Assembly: GCF_000210095.1 (NCBI RefSeq)
Contig: NC_021039.1
Coordinates: 1,640,107-1,704,106, forward strand
DNA length: 64,000 nucleotides
Direction of reading: 5' to 3'
Origin: Ruminococcus champanellensis 18P13 = JCM 17042
GTDB taxonomy: Bacteria > Bacillota > Clostridia > Oscillospirales > Ruminococcaceae
Of this stretch, positions 29,089 through 37,042 are shown one piece after another. Position 1 is the first letter of the stretch. Each line of letters opens with the position of its first letter. The notes under the pieces were generated by a model. It was not told the DNA's origin. It saw only the letters and a list, made by a program, of their open reading frames with translations, and did not search any database. The translations under genes and the position numbers were made by a program.

Positions 29089-29820
29089 ATGTCGGGACAT
29101 TCAAAGTGGAATAATATCAAGCGGAAGAAGGAAGCAACCGACGCTGCCAAGGGCAAGATCTTCACCAAAATCGGTCGTGAAATCATGGTTTGCGTCAAGG
29201 AAAGCGGCCCGGATCCCAACAGCAACAGCAAGCTGCGGGATCTGATCGCCAAGGCAAAGGCAAACAATGTGCCCAACGATAACATTGACCGTGTCATCAA
29301 GAAGGCTGCCGGCGGAGACGACAAGAACAGCTATGAGTCCATGGTGTACGAGGGCTATGGTCCCAACGGCGTGGCAGTGATCGTAGAGTGTCTGACGGAC
29401 AACAAGAACCGGACAGCAGGCGACGTGCGGCATTACTTTGACAAGTTCGGCGGCAATCTGGGTACCAGCGGCTGCGTCAGCTTCATGTTCTCCCAGAAGG
29501 GCGTGGTGATTCTGGAAAATACCGGTCTGGATGAGGATACCGTCATGGAGGACTGCATGGACTGTGGCGGAGATGATTTTTCCTTCGATGAGGATACGGT
29601 AGAGATCACCTGCGCACCCTCCGACCTGCATGCGCTGCGGGAGGGACTGACTGCAAAGGGCTATAAGGTGCTGTCCGCTGAGGTTGAACAGATTCCCTCC
29701 ACCTATACCACTCTGACAGACGAGGATCAGATCAAGAAAATGAATCTGCTGCTGGAAAATCTGGAGGATCATGATGATGTACAGAACGTATATCATAACT
29801 GGGAGATGCCGGAGGAGTAA
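29089..29820 (+). CDS. yebC: YebC/PmpR family regulatory protein
   Basis: 243 residues. The start MSGHSKWNNIKRKKEATDAA and later KTAGDVRHYFDKFGG-type sequences are typical of YebC. Family members are described as DNA-binding regulators, and some recent work links YebC-type proteins to translation of proline stretches; the role in this organism is open. ACGGAGGAGTGATACGA gives the ribosome site before ATG 29089. It ends 20 bases before mrp. Confidence 0.94.
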   Translation: MSGHSKWNNIKRKKEATDAAKGKIFTKIGREIMVCVKESGPDPNSNSKLRDLIAKAKANNVPNDNIDRVIKKAAGGDDKNSYESMVYEGYGPNGVAVIVECLTDNKNRTAGDVRHYFDKFGGNLGTSGCVSFMFSQKGVVILENTGLDEDTVMEDCMDCGGDDFSFDEDTVEITCAPSDLHALREGLTAKGYKVLSAEVEQIPSTYTTLTDEDQIKKMNLLLENLEDHDDVQNVYHNWEMPEE

Positions 29821-29840
29821 CCGGCTGAAAGGAGCATACA

Positions 29841-30662
29841 ATGAGTGAATGCACACATGACTGCAGCAGCTGCAGCCAGAACTGCGGTGAAAGAAAGCCG
29901 GAGAGCATGCTGGAAAAGCCCCATGAACTGAGCAAGATCGGCAAGGTCATCGGAGTAGTCAGCGGCAAGGGCGGCGTGGGCAAGTCCCTGGTGACCTCCC
30001 TGCTGGCAGTGTCTCTGCAGCGCAACGAGCACAAGACTGCCGTGTTTGATGCGGATATTACCGGACCTTCCATTCCGAAGATGTTCGGAATCCGGGATAA
30101 GGCACGGGGGGACGATATGGGTCTGTATCCGGCAAAGAGCAAGTTGGGTACGGAGATCATGTCCGTGAATCTGCTGCTGGAAAATGAAAGCGACCCGGTG
30201 ATCTGGCGGGGCCCCGTCATTGCCGGCGTGGTCAAGCAGTTCTGGACGGATGTGATTTGGAACGAAGTGGACTATATGATGGTGGATATGCCTCCCGGAA
30301 CCGGCGATGTGCCCCTGACTGTGTTCCAGACCATCCCCATCAACGGCATCATCATCGTCACCACCCCACAGGAACTGGTATCCATGATCGTGGAGAAGGC
30401 GGTGAAGATGGCGAAGCTGATGAATGTGCCGATCCTGGGCATTGTGGAAAATATGAGCTATGCGGAATGTCCGGATTGCGGAAAGAAGATCCAGGTATTC
30501 GGCGACAGCCATATTGAGGAGATCGCTAAGGAATATGGCTTGCCGGTTCTGGCACGGATCCCTATGAACCCGAAGCTGGCAGCAGCCTGCGATAAGGGTA
30601 TGATCGAACTGTTTGAGGGGGACTGGCTGCAGGATGCAGTCAGCGCCATTGAGGCAGTCTGA
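29841..30662 (+). CDS. mrp: Mrp/NBP35 family iron-sulfur carrier ATPase
   Basis: 273 residues. The N-terminus has four cysteines at positions 4, 8, 11 and 15 (CTHDCSSCSQNC), a P-loop with deviant Walker A SGKGGVGKSLVTSLLA, and the CPDCGKK CxxC near the C-terminus that holds a bridging 4Fe-4S cluster. Such proteins carry iron-sulfur clusters to apo-targets. It is the last gene before the cobalamin riboswitch, and no terminator was found in between. Confidence 0.94.
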   Translation: MSECTHDCSSCSQNCGERKPESMLEKPHELSKIGKVIGVVSGKGGVGKSLVTSLLAVSLQRNEHKTAVFDADITGPSIPKMFGIRDKARGDDMGLYPAKSKLGTEIMSVNLLLENESDPVIWRGPVIAGVVKQFWTDVIWNEVDYMMVDMPPGTGDVPLTVFQTIPINGIIIVTTPQELVSMIVEKAVKMAKLMNVPILGIVENMSYAECPDCGKKIQVFGDSHIEEIAKEYGLPVLARIPMNPKLAAACDKGMIELFEGDWLQDAVSAIEAV

Positions 30663-30687
30663 TCCCAATCATCAGAACACAGCTGTG

Positions 30688-30875
30688 CTGTGGAGAATGT
30701 GGTTGCACCCTGCGTGCATGAAAAGAGAATGCGGTGAAAAACCGCAGCAGTCCCCGCTACTGTGAGAGGGACGAACCTCCGTGTTGATGTAAATCAGGTC
30801 ACTGTGCCGGCATGCCGGTGCGGGAAGGCTATGCGGACAAGTAGGATGAACTCAAGCCAGGAGAACTGCCACATT
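30688..30875 (+). ncRNA. Cobalamin riboswitch
   Basis: All conserved landmarks occur in order: AGAGAATGCGGTGAAAAACC, GCAGTCCCCGCTACTGTGAG, GGTCACTGTGCC, GCGGGAAGGC, GGATGAACTC and the B12 box AGCCAGGAGAACTGCC (30855-30870). Adenosylcobalamin-type riboswitches lower expression of downstream genes when B12 is plentiful, usually by termination or by hiding the ribosome site. It precedes six overlapping genes that look like B12 capture and import. This strongly implies that cobalamin, or a close corrinoid, is the cargo. Confidence 0.95.
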
Positions 30876-30918
30876 CTATCCCAATTAGTCCGGAGGAGAA
30901 TGGCGGAAGCTCAGTCAT

Positions 30919-30950
30919 CCGCCCTGCATCTGCGCTGCGGGGCGGGGCTT
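30919..30950 (+). promoter_or_regulatory. Possible expression platform hairpin
   Basis: CCGCCC (30919-30924) can pair with GGGCGG (30939-30945) and is followed by GGCTTTGGTTT, a poor T-run. It may be a weak terminator or an element that affects translation of the first gene, whose start is at 31012. No clear classic terminator was seen. Confidence 0.4.
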
Positions 30951-31011
30951 TGGTTTCATGGCGCTTTCGGCGGCACTTTTCTTTTCCGGCGGATTTATCG
31001 GAGGAATAAAT

Positions 31012-31944
31012 ATGAAACACACACACAAGCAGATCCTTGCGGCTTGTGCCGCGGCAGCCTGCATGGCATTTGCAGCTATGCCGGTATTCGCAGAAGAAAC
31101 GGCGCCCCAGGGTTATGTGACCGTTGCAGTGGAGAAATTTACCACTGGCGAGGGCTACATTCTGGAGCCGGTAGAAGTGCCCTTTTATGAAGGAGAAACC
31201 GGTACAGCCCTGACGGAGCGTGCCCTTGGGGCTGAGCAGATCAACGAAGGGGAAGGCGTAGGCGCCTACATCGCTTCCATTGCTGATCCGGATGGGGGCA
31301 AGGGAACCGTTCCGGAGGTGATCCGCAATGCAGTGGAAGCCGCAGGCGGTACATTGGCGGAGGAGCGCCTCACACCGGGCTGGCTTGCGTCCTATGACTA
31401 TGCAAGCACTGCCGGCTGGATGTACATGGTCAACAATGAGGTGCCTTCCTTCGGCATCGGGGATTACACGCCCCAGGACGGGGACGTATTGCGCTGGACC
31501 TTCAGCATTTACGCATACGGAGCGGATCTTGGTATTGACACCTCTTACATGTCCGAATGGGGCGGTGCAGCAGCCATCACACCGGCGGCAGACCGGGATG
31601 CACTGACCAAGCTGTTGGCAACAGCAAAGGATGCCCAGGGCGAAGGAGTTCGGGCTGCTTACGATGCGGCAGTTGCAGTTATCAGCGATGTGACCGCAGA
31701 ACAGGCAAAGCTGGATGAGGCGGCAGCAGCACTGCAGGCGGCTATGGAGGCAGAACCGGTCGTTACCACTGTGACCACCACAACAGAGGCTGCAGCGGAG
31801 ACCACCGGCACGACCGTGACTACGACAGCAACGGGTACAAGCACCCCGGCACCCAAGACCGGAGATCATACCGGTGGACTGGTGCTTACCGGATGCGGCG
31901 TGCTGGCACTGGCTGCACTGTGTGCAAAGAAGCGGCATGCGTAA
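31012..31944 (+). CDS. Wall-anchored DUF4430 protein (transcobalamin beta-domain-like)
   Basis: 310 residues. Signal peptide 1-27; a DUF4430-like domain about 35-170 with AGWMYMVNN (134-142) and DGDVLRWTF (156-164), motifs shared with the C-terminal domain of transcobalamin; a helical FIVAR-like segment about 190-247; a Thr-rich linker 250-279; and a C-terminal PKTGD sortase-like signal (281-285), hydrophobic segment and KKRHA tail. It should therefore be covalently or membrane anchored at the wall. First gene after the B12 riboswitch; GAGGAATAAAT gives the ribosome site. An in-frame upstream ATG at 30958 has none. Confidence 0.82.
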   Translation: MKHTHKQILAACAAAACMAFAAMPVFAEETAPQGYVTVAVEKFTTGEGYILEPVEVPFYEGETGTALTERALGAEQINEGEGVGAYIASIADPDGGKGTVPEVIRNAVEAAGGTLAEERLTPGWLASYDYASTAGWMYMVNNEVPSFGIGDYTPQDGDVLRWTFSIYAYGADLGIDTSYMSEWGGAAAITPAADRDALTKLLATAKDAQGEGVRAAYDAAVAVISDVTAEQAKLDEAAAALQAAMEAEPVVTTVTTTTEAAAETTGTTVTTTATGTSTPAPKTGDHTGGLVLTGCGVLALAALCAKKRHA

Positions 31945-33301
31945 AGGGATACTGATCGCAGGCATATCAGCAGCGTTGCTGCTTGGTATGCCTCGCTTCG
32001 TTTGTGGGGCTTCTTACGAGCAGGAGCTGTCCGATGCAGCCGCATGGCACCGACAGCATGAGCAGGACAAACCGGGTGCTTCGGAGACGGATTGGTTCAC
32101 CTTTGCAGTGGAGCGTGCGCCATCCTTACAGGAACAGGGGGATCCGGCAGCCCTGGAAGCCTATGTGGCACAAAAGTATCAGACCGCCCAAAAGCTGAGC
32201 CCTGCTAAGGCAACCGAATGGCACCGGATCTCTCTGACTCTCCGGGCTATGGGAGTGGATCCTGCCGGATGTGCAGATGGAACGATTGACCTCATCGCCG
32301 ACGGCACATACAACCGGGGCAACACCGCTGCTTTGGATCGGCAGGGGTTGACCGGTTGGATCTGGGCGCTGATTACCCTGCACAGTGGAGCGTATGCAGT
32401 GCCTGCCAATGCGCACGACACGGAGGCGGACATGATCCGGCAGCTTTTGTCCAGGCAGTTGCCGGATGGTGGCTTTGCCCTTGCGGGCACCAGTGGAGAT
32501 GTGGATGTGACCGCTTCTGTTGTGGCGGCTCTGGCGCCTTTGTATGAGGCGGACAGGGTGTATACCTATACCCGGCGCTCTGATGGGGCTGCATGCGCTG
32601 TCACCATCCGGCAGGTGGTGGATGCCTGCATGGAACTGCTGTCTGAACGGCAGTTGGAAAGCGGCGGCTTTGCAAGCTACGGCACGGAAAATGCGGAAAG
32701 CGCAGCCCAGGTGATCCTGGCGTTGCTGAGTCTTGGACGGGATCCCCGGCTGGATGCTGCATTTCAGGCAGGGGGGCATAGTCCGGTGGATGCCCTGTTG
32801 GCATATCGGCGGCAGGACGGAGGCTTTGCCCACATTGCTTCCCAGACTGGCAGCAATGTGATCGCCACCAACCAGTGCATGCTGGCGCTGGCAGGGTTGC
32901 AGCGGCTGGATGCGGGTATGCAGTCTGTGTATGAGTTGACGGATGTGCCCCTGCGTCAAGAGCCGGAGCATACGGCTCCGCCGACGGTCACAGAGTCCAT
33001 CGGGACGGATGCACCAGAACCGGAGGAAACCATGCCGCCGGAGGAAACGGATATCCCGGCACAGACCTCCGATGATGCAGAAGAAACCACTGCCGTGCAG
33101 ACAACCGCCAGAACGGAGTCGGTCGGCGGAACCGTGACAGCATATACCCAGACACAAGTCGTCAATACAGGTACCGGTATCCGCACTGCCCCTGCGGAAG
33201 CAACAGAGCAGTCCCATCCGGCAGTCACCTGTTCCTGGTGGGTGCTTGGACTTGTCTGCATGGCACTGGGAGGCTGCATGCTGTGGGAGAAAAAAGAATG
33301 A
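31937..33301 (+). CDS. Membrane-anchored alpha/alpha-toroid protein (intrinsic-factor-like)
   Basis: 454 residues. Signal peptide about 1-25; an alpha/alpha toroid about 50-335 with repeated QLPDGGFALAG, QLESGGFASYG and YRRQDGGFAH motifs followed by helices such as DVTASVVAALAPL, the pattern of prenyltransferase/squalene-cyclase-type repeats and of the cobalamin-binding barrel in intrinsic factor; a Thr/Glu/Pro linker about 340-430; and a membrane segment 433-450 with a KKE tail. It overlaps the DUF4430 gene by 8 bases and is followed by a second DUF4430 gene. Cobalamin binding is inferred from this context. Confidence 0.8.
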   Translation: MRKGILIAGISAALLLGMPRFVCGASYEQELSDAAAWHRQHEQDKPGASETDWFTFAVERAPSLQEQGDPAALEAYVAQKYQTAQKLSPAKATEWHRISLTLRAMGVDPAGCADGTIDLIADGTYNRGNTAALDRQGLTGWIWALITLHSGAYAVPANAHDTEADMIRQLLSRQLPDGGFALAGTSGDVDVTASVVAALAPLYEADRVYTYTRRSDGAACAVTIRQVVDACMELLSERQLESGGFASYGTENAESAAQVILALLSLGRDPRLDAAFQAGGHSPVDALLAYRRQDGGFAHIASQTGSNVIATNQCMLALAGLQRLDAGMQSVYELTDVPLRQEPEHTAPPTVTESIGTDAPEPEETMPPEETDIPAQTSDDAEETTAVQTTARTESVGGTVTAYTQTQVVNTGTGIRTAPAEATEQSHPAVTCSWWVLGLVCMALGGCMLWEKKE

Positions 33302-33828
33302 AAACGAAACAAATTGGGATCGGTTTTTGCGTGATTGGTGTCGCCCTGTGCGTGGTACCGTGGATCGTACACAATGTGCAGACTCCGGCAGAGTATTACG
33401 GTGCATCCTCCGGTGAGGACACAGGGCTGCATGCCTCCATCTCCATTGATTGCAGCCGGGTATACGGGGCTTGGGATCAGCTGGATCCGGCACTGCAAGC
33501 CGGCGGCTATTTTCCGGAAAACGGGCAGATCCTGCCGGAGGAGCAGGTTTCCTTTTCGGATGGGGATACGGTGTTTGATGTGTTACAACAGGTGACCCGG
33601 CACCACCAGATTCAGATGGAGTATCAAAGCACCGGCGCATCTGATGTGTACGTACAGGGCATCAGCTACTTATATGAGTTCTCCTGCGGTGCCCAGAGCG
33701 GCTGGATCTATCTGGTCAACGGCAAGGCGGCGGATCGGGGATGCGGTGCCTATGTGTTGTCCGACGGAGATGTGATCGAATGGCGGTACATCGTTTCCGA
33801 AGCCCAGTGGCAGGAGGCTGGCATATGA
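33298..33828 (+). CDS. Membrane-anchored DUF4430 protein
   Basis: 176 residues. An N-terminal membrane anchor (about 7-25) and a DUF4430 domain about 82-168 with SGWIYLVNG (134-142) and DGDVIEWRY (156-164). Three cysteines at 52, 130 and 149 may form a disulfide. DUF4430 is the family of the C-terminal beta-domain of intrinsic factor and transcobalamin, which closes over cobalamin. Its start overlaps the toroid gene stop (ATGA), so the two halves of a transcobalamin-like pair are made together. Confidence 0.85.
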   Translation: MKTKQIGIGFCVIGVALCVVPWIVHNVQTPAEYYGASSGEDTGLHASISIDCSRVYGAWDQLDPALQAGGYFPENGQILPEEQVSFSDGDTVFDVLQQVTRHHQIQMEYQSTGASDVYVQGISYLYEFSCGAQSGWIYLVNGKAADRGCGAYVLSDGDVIEWRYIVSEAQWQEAGI

Positions 33829-34730
33829 GACGGGATCATCCCCTGGTGCTGCTGTGCTACTTTGGCACAGTGCTGGTATTGAGTATGCTGACCATGCACC
33901 CCCTCTGGATCGGCACAGCGTTCGTTTCCGGCTGTGTGGTCAGCGGCGCCCTATCCGGCTGGCATGCGCTTGTAAAGCGGCTGCCGGGACTGGTGCTCTT
34001 TGCCCTGGGAGTGGCGCTGCTGAACCCTCTGATTTCTCACAATGGGGTCACGCCTCTGCTGTTTTTCCGGGGTAATCCCATTACTCTGGAGGCACTTTGC
34101 TACGGGGCGGTTCTGGGCGGACTGCTCAGCAGTCTGCTGTTGTGGGGGGGTATTTATAGTCACCTGGTGGACGGGGAAAAGATCCTGTGGCTGCTGGGCG
34201 CAGTGCTCCCCCAGGCTGCATTGCTGTTTTCGGTGGCAATGCGGTATCTGCCTGCCTTGCAGCGCCGGTACCAGCAGTTGCACCGTCTGCACACATGTAT
34301 GGGGCTTTACCGGCAGGACACCTTTGTGCATCGTTTGAACGGCAGCTTTCAGCTCTTATCCGTTCTTCTGGGCAGTGCACTGGAGGATGCGGTGCAGACT
34401 GCCTATACCATGCGTGCCAGAGGATACGGCAGCGGAAAGCGTACCCGGATGAGTCTGTACCGGATGCGGAAACGGGAATGGACGCAACTGGGTTGCATCC
34501 TGCTGCTGACGGTGTGCATCGGAATTTTGCTGCACCGGGGCGCTATGCAGGCGCAGTTTTACCCCCGTATGGAATTTCAACTTGGAGCACGGGAACTGGC
34601 AACTGCCGCAGGGTTCGGCTTGCTGCTGCTTTTGCCCGGATTGGAGGAAGGAGGCGCATGGATCAGATGGCACTTGTGGAAACCACAGCACTCAGCTTTA
34701 CTTATGCCGGAGCGGCAGTCCCGGCGCTGA
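33825..34730 (+). CDS. ecfT: ECF transporter transmembrane component EcfT
   Basis: 301 residues with about five to six membrane segments. TMRARGYGSG near residue 200 is the Ala-Arg-Gly type coupling motif of EcfT that contacts the ATPases. EcfT is the scaffold that links the substrate-binding S component to two EcfA subunits. It overlaps the preceding DUF4430 gene by 4 bases and the EcfA gene by 73 bases, the longest overlap in this operon. Dedicated EcfT beside its own S and A components is typical of group I ECF importers. Confidence 0.88.
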   Translation: MRRDHPLVLLCYFGTVLVLSMLTMHPLWIGTAFVSGCVVSGALSGWHALVKRLPGLVLFALGVALLNPLISHNGVTPLLFFRGNPITLEALCYGAVLGGLLSSLLLWGGIYSHLVDGEKILWLLGAVLPQAALLFSVAMRYLPALQRRYQQLHRLHTCMGLYRQDTFVHRLNGSFQLLSVLLGSALEDAVQTAYTMRARGYGSGKRTRMSLYRMRKREWTQLGCILLLTVCIGILLHRGAMQAQFYPRMEFQLGARELATAAGFGLLLLLPGLEEGGAWIRWHLWKPQHSALLMPERQSRR

Positions 34731-36298
34731 AGGATGTGACATTGGCTGTTCCCCGGGGCAAGATCCTGCTGCTTTGCGGCGGTTCCGGTTCCGGGAAAAG
34801 CACCCTGCTGCGGTTGCTGAAAGCAGAATGTGCCCCCCATGGCAGTCGGGAAGGGGAGATCCGGTTTGACCCGGCAATTTTCCAGGCAGGCAAGCCGGAG
34901 CCGGGGGCAGTGGGACTTATCGGACAGGATCCGGAGGGGCAGATCGTCACGGATCGGGTCTGGCAGGAGCTTGTCTTCGGGCTGGAATCCTTGGGTATGC
35001 CCCAATCCGAGATGGCAGTACGAGTCGCAGAAACCGTCAGTTACTTTGGACTGGAGTCCTTGTATCGGCGGCGGACGGATACGCTGTCCGGAGGGCAGAA
35101 GCAACTGGTAAGCCTGGCATCCGTGTTTGCCCTTGCCCCTCAACTGTTGCTGCTGGATGAGCCTACCGCCCAGTTGGATCCGGTGGCGGCATCCGACTTT
35201 TTTGCCACCCTGCAGCGGCTGAACCGGGAGCAGGGGACGACCATCCTTTTGTCAGAGCACCGATTGGAGGAGGCGTTGCCCATGGCGGATCTGGTGGGAG
35301 TGCTGCATGGGGGCAGACTTTGCTGCCTGGCACCGCCTCAGCAGGCGTTGGAGCGGCTTCGGGGAACGGAGGCTTATGCAGTGCTTCGTTCCGGCATGCC
35401 GGCAGCGGTTCAGGTATTTGACCATCGGGTGCAGCCCTGTCCTCTGACCATCCCCCAGGGTCGTGCTGTTCTGGAGCAAATGCCGACAAAGCCGGTGCCG
35501 ATCCCGGAGCAGACTGTGCCGGAGGGAGCGGCGTGCTACCAACTCCGGGATGTGTGGCTTCGGTACGAAAAGCGGCAGGAGGATGTGCTGCGGGGGGTGG
35601 ATCTGACCCTGCCGGAGGGTACCTGTACGGCGATTCTTGGTGGGAACGGCAGCGGAAAGTCCACCCTGCTGCAGGTGCTGTGCGGGATGCTCTCGCCGGA
35701 TCGGGGCTCGGTGAAGGTGTGGGGGAAGAAGCTGCGCCCGGGCAGCATACAGGCGGCGTATCTGCCCCAGAAGCCTGCATTGCTGTTTTGTGAGGATACC
35801 CTGGATGCGGACTATACCGCCTATAGCAGATGTCTGGGGTTGAATGAGCAGCAAAGAGAGCAGCGGCTTGCGGAGCTGGAGCCTGTGCTGGCATTGCGGG
35901 AACTGCTGAAGCAGCATCCCTACGATCTTAGCGGCGGTCAGCAACAGCGTGCTGCTCTGGGAAAGCTGTTGCTGGCGAAGCCGAAAATTTTACTGTTGGA
36001 TGAACCCACAAAGGGCATGGATGCAGCCGCACGGCAGTCCTTGGGTCAGCAGCTGCGTGCTCTGACCGGACAGGGCGTTACCATTGTGCTTGCCACCCAT
36101 GACCTGGATTTTGCCGCTTTGTATACGGAGCTTTGCGGCATGCTCTTTGACGGACAGCTTTCGCCCTTGACCCCCAGCCGGCAATTTTTCCGGCAGAACC
36201 GGATCTACACCACGCCGGCGCACCGGATGGCAGCGTCCTGCCTGCCGGAGGCTGTCACCTGCGGAGACGTGCTTGCCGCCCTGGAGGTGCAGGCATGA
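34658..36298 (+). CDS. ecfA: Tandem-fused ECF ATPase (EcfA1-EcfA2)
   Basis: 546 residues with two complete ABC ATPase domains. Domain 1: Walker A GGSGSGKST (41-49), Q90, signature LSGGQKQ (143-149), Walker B LLLLDEP (163-169), His201. Domain 2: Walker A GGNGSGKST (328-336), Q371, signature LSGGQQQ (424-430), Walker B ILLLDEP (444-450). Both sites look active. They power vitamin import with EcfT. ATG 34658 is chosen because GGAGG lies nine bases before; the frame stays open far upstream inside ecfT. Confidence 0.93.
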   Translation: MDQMALVETTALSFTYAGAAVPALKDVTLAVPRGKILLLCGGSGSGKSTLLRLLKAECAPHGSREGEIRFDPAIFQAGKPEPGAVGLIGQDPEGQIVTDRVWQELVFGLESLGMPQSEMAVRVAETVSYFGLESLYRRRTDTLSGGQKQLVSLASVFALAPQLLLLDEPTAQLDPVAASDFFATLQRLNREQGTTILLSEHRLEEALPMADLVGVLHGGRLCCLAPPQQALERLRGTEAYAVLRSGMPAAVQVFDHRVQPCPLTIPQGRAVLEQMPTKPVPIPEQTVPEGAACYQLRDVWLRYEKRQEDVLRGVDLTLPEGTCTAILGGNGSGKSTLLQVLCGMLSPDRGSVKVWGKKLRPGSIQAAYLPQKPALLFCEDTLDADYTAYSRCLGLNEQQREQRLAELEPVLALRELLKQHPYDLSGGQQQRAALGKLLLAKPKILLLDEPTKGMDAAARQSLGQQLRALTGQGVTIVLATHDLDFAALYTELCGMLFDGQLSPLTPSRQFFRQNRIYTTPAHRMAASCLPEAVTCGDVLAALEVQA

Positions 36299-36975
36299 GG
36301 GGGCATGTGCAGCGGTGGCTGTTGATGCTGGGGGCGGCTGGCATGCTGCTGTGTGTAGTATGGCTGCAAAATACCCTTGCAGCTTCTGTGCTGATGGTAC
36401 TGTTGACCTGCGGAGTGATGCTGCTGCGGATTGAGCATCGAGCCTGGCAGGCAGGGGAACTGGTGGTGCTGGCGGTGCTGGTGGCAATGACTGTGGCAGG
36501 CAGATTGGCTTTCGCCTGGACCCAGTCCATCAAGCCGGTGGCAGCCCTTGTGATCCTGACCGGCTTGTATCTGGGGCGGGAATCCGGCTTTCTCTGCGGT
36601 GCTTTGGGAGCACTGCTGTCCAATTGCTATTTCGGTCAGGGCATGTGGACTCCTTTTCAGATGCTTAGCTGGGGGCTGATCGGCTACGGCGCCGGAATCC
36701 TTGCCCGTTATGCCTGGTTTCATAGGCTGCCGGTGCTGTTGCTCTATGGCGCATTGTCCGGCATCTTCTTCTCTCTGGTGATGGATATCTGGACGGTACT
36801 CAGTGCCCAAGGGGAGATCACCCTTGCCCGGTATGGTGCGGCGATCTTGACCGCTGCGCCGGTGACTGCGGTGTATGCGGTGAGCAATGCAGCATTCCTG
36901 CTGGTGTTGACCAAGCCCATCGGCAGGCGGCTCACCCGGATCTGTACCAAGTACGGACTGTTCACACAAACCTGA
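36295..36975 (+). CDS. ECF transporter S component, probably for cobalamin
   Basis: 226 residues, about six membrane helices. SIKPVAALVILTGLYLGRES followed by SNCYFGQGMWTPFQMLSWGL is characteristic of S components of the CblT-like and related ECF families, which bind the vitamin in the membrane. The riboswitch and the transcobalamin-like genes upstream point to cobalamin or a precursor corrinoid. It starts inside the ecfA stop codon (ATGA) and is the last gene of the unit, followed by a long perfect terminator. Confidence 0.85.
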   Translation: MRGHVQRWLLMLGAAGMLLCVVWLQNTLAASVLMVLLTCGVMLLRIEHRAWQAGELVVLAVLVAMTVAGRLAFAWTQSIKPVAALVILTGLYLGRESGFLCGALGALLSNCYFGQGMWTPFQMLSWGLIGYGAGILARYAWFHRLPVLLLYGALSGIFFSLVMDIWTVLSAQGEITLARYGAAILTAAPVTAVYAVSNAAFLLVLTKPIGRRLTRICTKYGLFTQT

Positions 36976-36979
36976 ATCC

Positions 36980-37025
36980 CTATGCGGGATGCGTCTATTC
37001 CGGGCGCATCCCGCATAGCTTTTAT
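36980..37025 (+). terminator. Rho-independent terminator of the B12 operon
   Basis: Perfect 14-bp stem CTATGCGGGATGCG / CGCATCCCGCATAG (36980-36993 with 37005-37018), 11-base loop, then CTTTTATGG. Confidence 0.9.
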
Positions 37026-37042
37026 GGAAAAGGGGTGAGCCT

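Noticed and set aside
30762-31190. Plus-strand frame over the cobalamin riboswitch
   Set aside because: It lies in the conserved RNA and runs into the first DUF4430 gene in another frame; no ribosome site and no protein family.
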